Assembly (NCBI GenBank): GCA_022508345.1
Contig: JAFLVK010000002.1
Location: 248,001-312,000 of the forward strand
DNA: 64,000 nucleotides
Reading direction: 5' to 3'
Source: Clostridiales bacterium
GTDB taxonomy: Bacteria; Bacillota; Clostridia; Christensenellales; CAG-314
In this document: positions 62,154 to 64,000 of the stretch, one piece after another
How positions within the stretch are numbered: the first letter of the stretch is position 1
How the letters are laid out: the number at the start of each line of letters is the position of its first letter
Notes under the pieces: generated by a model
Seen by the model: only the letters and a program-made list of their open reading frames with translations
Database searches by the model: none
What the model was told of the DNA's origin: nothing
Made by a program: the position numbers and the translations under genes

Positions 62154-63182
62154 ATGATAAAAATCGTAGTTGACGCAATGGGTGGCGACAACAGCCCACT
62201 TGTAAACGTAAAAGGCGTAGTCAAGGCACTAGGCAGCATCAAGGATATATCCATCGTGCTGGTGGGCGACGAAGCGCAGCTCCGGGCGCTACTGCAGGCG
62301 GAAAAGTACGACGCAAGCAGGCTGGAAATACTGCACGCGCCCGACGTTATATCCTGCAACGACAAGCCGACGGAGGCAATCAAGACCAAGAAAGACAGTA
62401 GCATGTCCAAGGCATTTGAGCTGCTCCGCACCGACCCCGAAGCACGCGCATTGGTAAGTATCGGTTCGACAGGTGCACTACTGGCAGGCACAGTGCTGCG
62501 CGTTGGACGTATCCGTGGAGTAAAGCGCCCTGCTTTCTGCCCGATACTGCCCACAGTTGTGCCAAACCAAATTGTTGCAATATGCGACAGCGGCGCAAAC
62601 GTCGACTGCGACCCACAGTATCTGCAGCAGTTTGCCGTGATGGGTAGCCTGTATTTACAAAAGGCATTTGGCGTACACAACCCACGCGTTGCACTGTTGA
62701 ATATCGGCGTTGAAGAGGAAAAGGGCGACGCACTGCGCAAGGAAACATATCAGCTGTTGCAAAACACACCCGCCTTGAACTTCGTAGGCAACATGGAAAG
62801 CCGCGATTTACTAAGTGGCGAATTCGACCTAGTTGTGTGCGACGGCTTTGCAGGCAACGTACTGTTGAAGTCCACCGAGGGCGCATGTATGGAGCTTATG
62901 CGCTTGCTGAAGCGCGGCATGATGAGTAGCTTCAAGTCCAAGATTGGCGCACTGCTTATCAAAAAGAAAATGTACGAAATCAAGGATCTTATGGACTACA
63001 ACAACTACGGCGGAGCAGTACTGCTTGGCGCTTCCAAGACGGTTGTCAAGGGGCACGGCAGCAGCAACGACGATGCCGTATTCCACTGCATCGAACAGGC
63101 TTACAAAATGGAAAAGAACAACCTCATTGAAGCCATCGCCACTCACCTGGCAGTTGAAGCAAGCAATTCAAGTAACGCTTAA
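62154..63182 (+). CDS. plsX: Phosphate acyltransferase PlsX
   Basis: PlsX makes acyl-phosphate from acyl-ACP for phospholipid synthesis. The 342-aa protein shows VDAMGGDNSP at the start, VSIGSTGALLAGTVLRVGRI, and DGFAGNVLLKSTEG, all typical. It is monocistronic here, ending in a terminator, whereas in many Bacillota plsX is followed by acpP, fabD or rnc. Confidence 0.95.
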   Translation: MIKIVVDAMGGDNSPLVNVKGVVKALGSIKDISIVLVGDEAQLRALLQAEKYDASRLEILHAPDVISCNDKPTEAIKTKKDSSMSKAFELLRTDPEARALVSIGSTGALLAGTVLRVGRIRGVKRPAFCPILPTVVPNQIVAICDSGANVDCDPQYLQQFAVMGSLYLQKAFGVHNPRVALLNIGVEEEKGDALRKETYQLLQNTPALNFVGNMESRDLLSGEFDLVVCDGFAGNVLLKSTEGACMELMRLLKRGMMSSFKSKIGALLIKKKMYEIKDLMDYNNYGGAVLLGASKTVVKGHGSSNDDAVFHCIEQAYKMEKNNLIEAIATHLAVEASNSSNA

Positions 63183-63218
63183 TAAAGCATATTTATCAAA
63201 CTGCAACACAACAAAAAT

Positions 63219-63252
63219 GCTCCCCTTGACACAAACAAGGGGAGCTGTTTTT
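63219..63252 (+). terminator. Repeated-type terminator, copy 3
   Basis: GCTCCCCTTG/CAAGGGGAGC with loop ACACAAA, one base different from the other two copies, followed by a T run. Confidence 0.9.
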
Positions 63253-63287
63253 ATAATGGGTATTGTTGCTAAGCTTAAAAGCGCGCC

Positions 63288-64000
63288 TTATAGATAGTTA
63301 AAGCATATAAGTACAAGGCTAAGTACCGTCAGTAGCGTGCCGACAACAATGTTTAAAATTTTGGTTTTTACTCGGTTAGCCACCAATGCGGCAATCTGTG
63401 CAAAAGCAAGCGTTGCCAAGACACAGCCCACCAGCACGCCCCAGTGATCCACCAACCCTGTGAAGTCGATGGCAAAGTGCGCAACGGAACCTGTCAGCGC
63501 CGTAAATGTCATGATAAACACGCTTGTGCCCACCGCCGTCTTTACGTCGAAGCCAAGTACGCTGGTCAGCAGCAGCAACATCATTATGCCACCGCCTGCG
63601 CCCACAAAGCCGCAAATAAAGCCAATGATTAGTCCGCACACAATTGAGCGCACCACCCTGCTTGTTGGGCTGAGGCTAAGCAGCTTTTCGTTGTTGGGCT
63701 TGGGCGGGAAAAACAAAAACCGCAACCCAAGCGACAGCATAACAAGCATGGACACCGCTTCCATAATTTTGTTACCGGTTATTGTTTGCGTTGCGAAGCT
63801 AGCCACAAAGGTGCCACCGACGGTTGCAGCAATTACAGTAACAAACAGTACCCAGCTGTGCTTGACGTCGATGTTTTTGTGCTTGGCGTAGGTAACTGTA
63901 GATACTGCGCTTGCCAAAACATCGCTTGCCAAAGCGATACCAACCGCTGTGAAGTGGTCGATACCCAGTGGGTAAACGTCCGTACCCAAAAAGACCGTCA
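63288..64000 (-). CDS. TauE/SafE (TSUP) family membrane transporter (partial)
   Basis: The N-terminal part lies beyond the window, as the frame is open to base 64000. About six membrane helices are visible. The family features SDVLASAVSTVTYAKHKNID and FICGFVGAGGGIMM, with GTSVFIMTFTALTGS, point to the TSUP family, which exports or takes up sulfite, sulfoacetate or similar organosulfur anions. It is convergent with plsX. The substrate cannot be predicted. Confidence 0.9.
   Translation of the reverse strand, partial: TVFLGTDVYPLGIDHFTAVGIALASDVLASAVSTVTYAKHKNIDVKHSWVLFVTVIAATVGGTFVASFATQTITGNKIMEAVSMLVMLSLGLRFLFFPPKPNNEKLLSLSPTSRVVRSIVCGLIIGFICGFVGAGGGIMMLLLLTSVLGFDVKTAVGTSVFIMTFTALTGSVAHFAIDFTGLVDHWGVLVGCVLATLAFAQIAALVANRVKTKILNIVVGTLLTVLSLVLICFNYL

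Overview
The window looks like a chromosomal stretch of an uncultured anaerobic Bacillota of class Clostridia, moderately AT-rich. Supporting signs are a single-chain pyruvate:ferredoxin oxidoreductase, a V-type ATPase operon, Clostridia/Bacilli gene orders (lspA-rluD-pyrB-like; comEA-comEC-holA; dnaG-rpoD-trmK; minD-minE-spoIVFA-spoIVFB; tmk-holB-ricT), BspA-type leucine-rich-repeat lipoproteins and classical TTGACA/TATAAT promoters. The lineage is inferred from content and order; no database search was possible. Most of the window is core housekeeping DNA with long leftward operons. No CRISPR array, transposase or phage module was seen.

Layout. 1-8.05 kb (leftward): zinc-ribbon membrane protein (partial), a degenerate aspartate-carbamoyltransferase-like protein, rluD, lspA, an M28 peptidase, a membrane protein, holA, a ComEC with a worn-out C-terminal domain, and a ComEA-like lipoprotein. 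8.05-8.5 kb: a probable 6S RNA and a possible 48-aa ORF. 8.65-12.4 kb (rightward): yedK, tRNA-Glu(CTC) with two extra copies of its 3' end, and a membrane-tethered SF2 helicase with a leaderless promoter. 12.5-16.1 kb: nifJ. 16.1-22.7 kb (leftward): an XRE regulator pair, a phosphoesterase, a coiled-coil zinc-ribbon protein, trmK, rpoD and dnaG. 22.9-23.2 kb: a structured intergenic element. 23.2-33.3 kb (leftward): tsaC, rpiB and nine V-ATPase genes, with a Na+-type proteolipid. 33.4-37.3 kb: a Cthe_2159-type lipoprotein, a TSCPD protein and a NadD-YqeK-RsfS triple fusion. 37.4-40.8 kb: a membrane protein, then spoIVFB-like, spoIVFA-like, minE and minD. 41-48.1 kb: a BspA-like lipoprotein, ppx/gppA, and a TPP riboswitch controlling thiT. 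48.2-52.4 kb: ECF sigma, putative anti-sigma, VWA lipoprotein and membrane protein, with a structured element whose last helix contains the sigma gene's ribosome binding site. 52.5-59.3 kb: acyltransferase, mnmA, rho, yfcE, ricT, holB, tmk. 59.4-64 kb: an MGMT-like protein, two small winged-helix-like/TM proteins, a GNAT-like protein, plsX and a partial TauE/SafE transporter.

How the genes work together. Competence-type DNA uptake sits beside the clamp-loader gene holA. rpoD is co-transcribed with primase. The V-ATPase probably couples ATP to Na+, and nifJ supplies reduced ferredoxin. The sigma/anti-sigma/VWA/membrane-protein cluster looks like an envelope-stress or surface-signalling unit.

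The least explained material is non-coding. There is a two-copy structured element (22939-23182 and 52252-52446) with covarying helices and a conserved 6-nt bulge. A second family of about 120-150 nt lies at gene 3' ends (48173-48297, 60770-60895, probably 38992-39141). A near-identical terminator hairpin is used three times. Three genes have a -10 box exactly 6 nt before the ATG, suggesting leaderless mRNAs.
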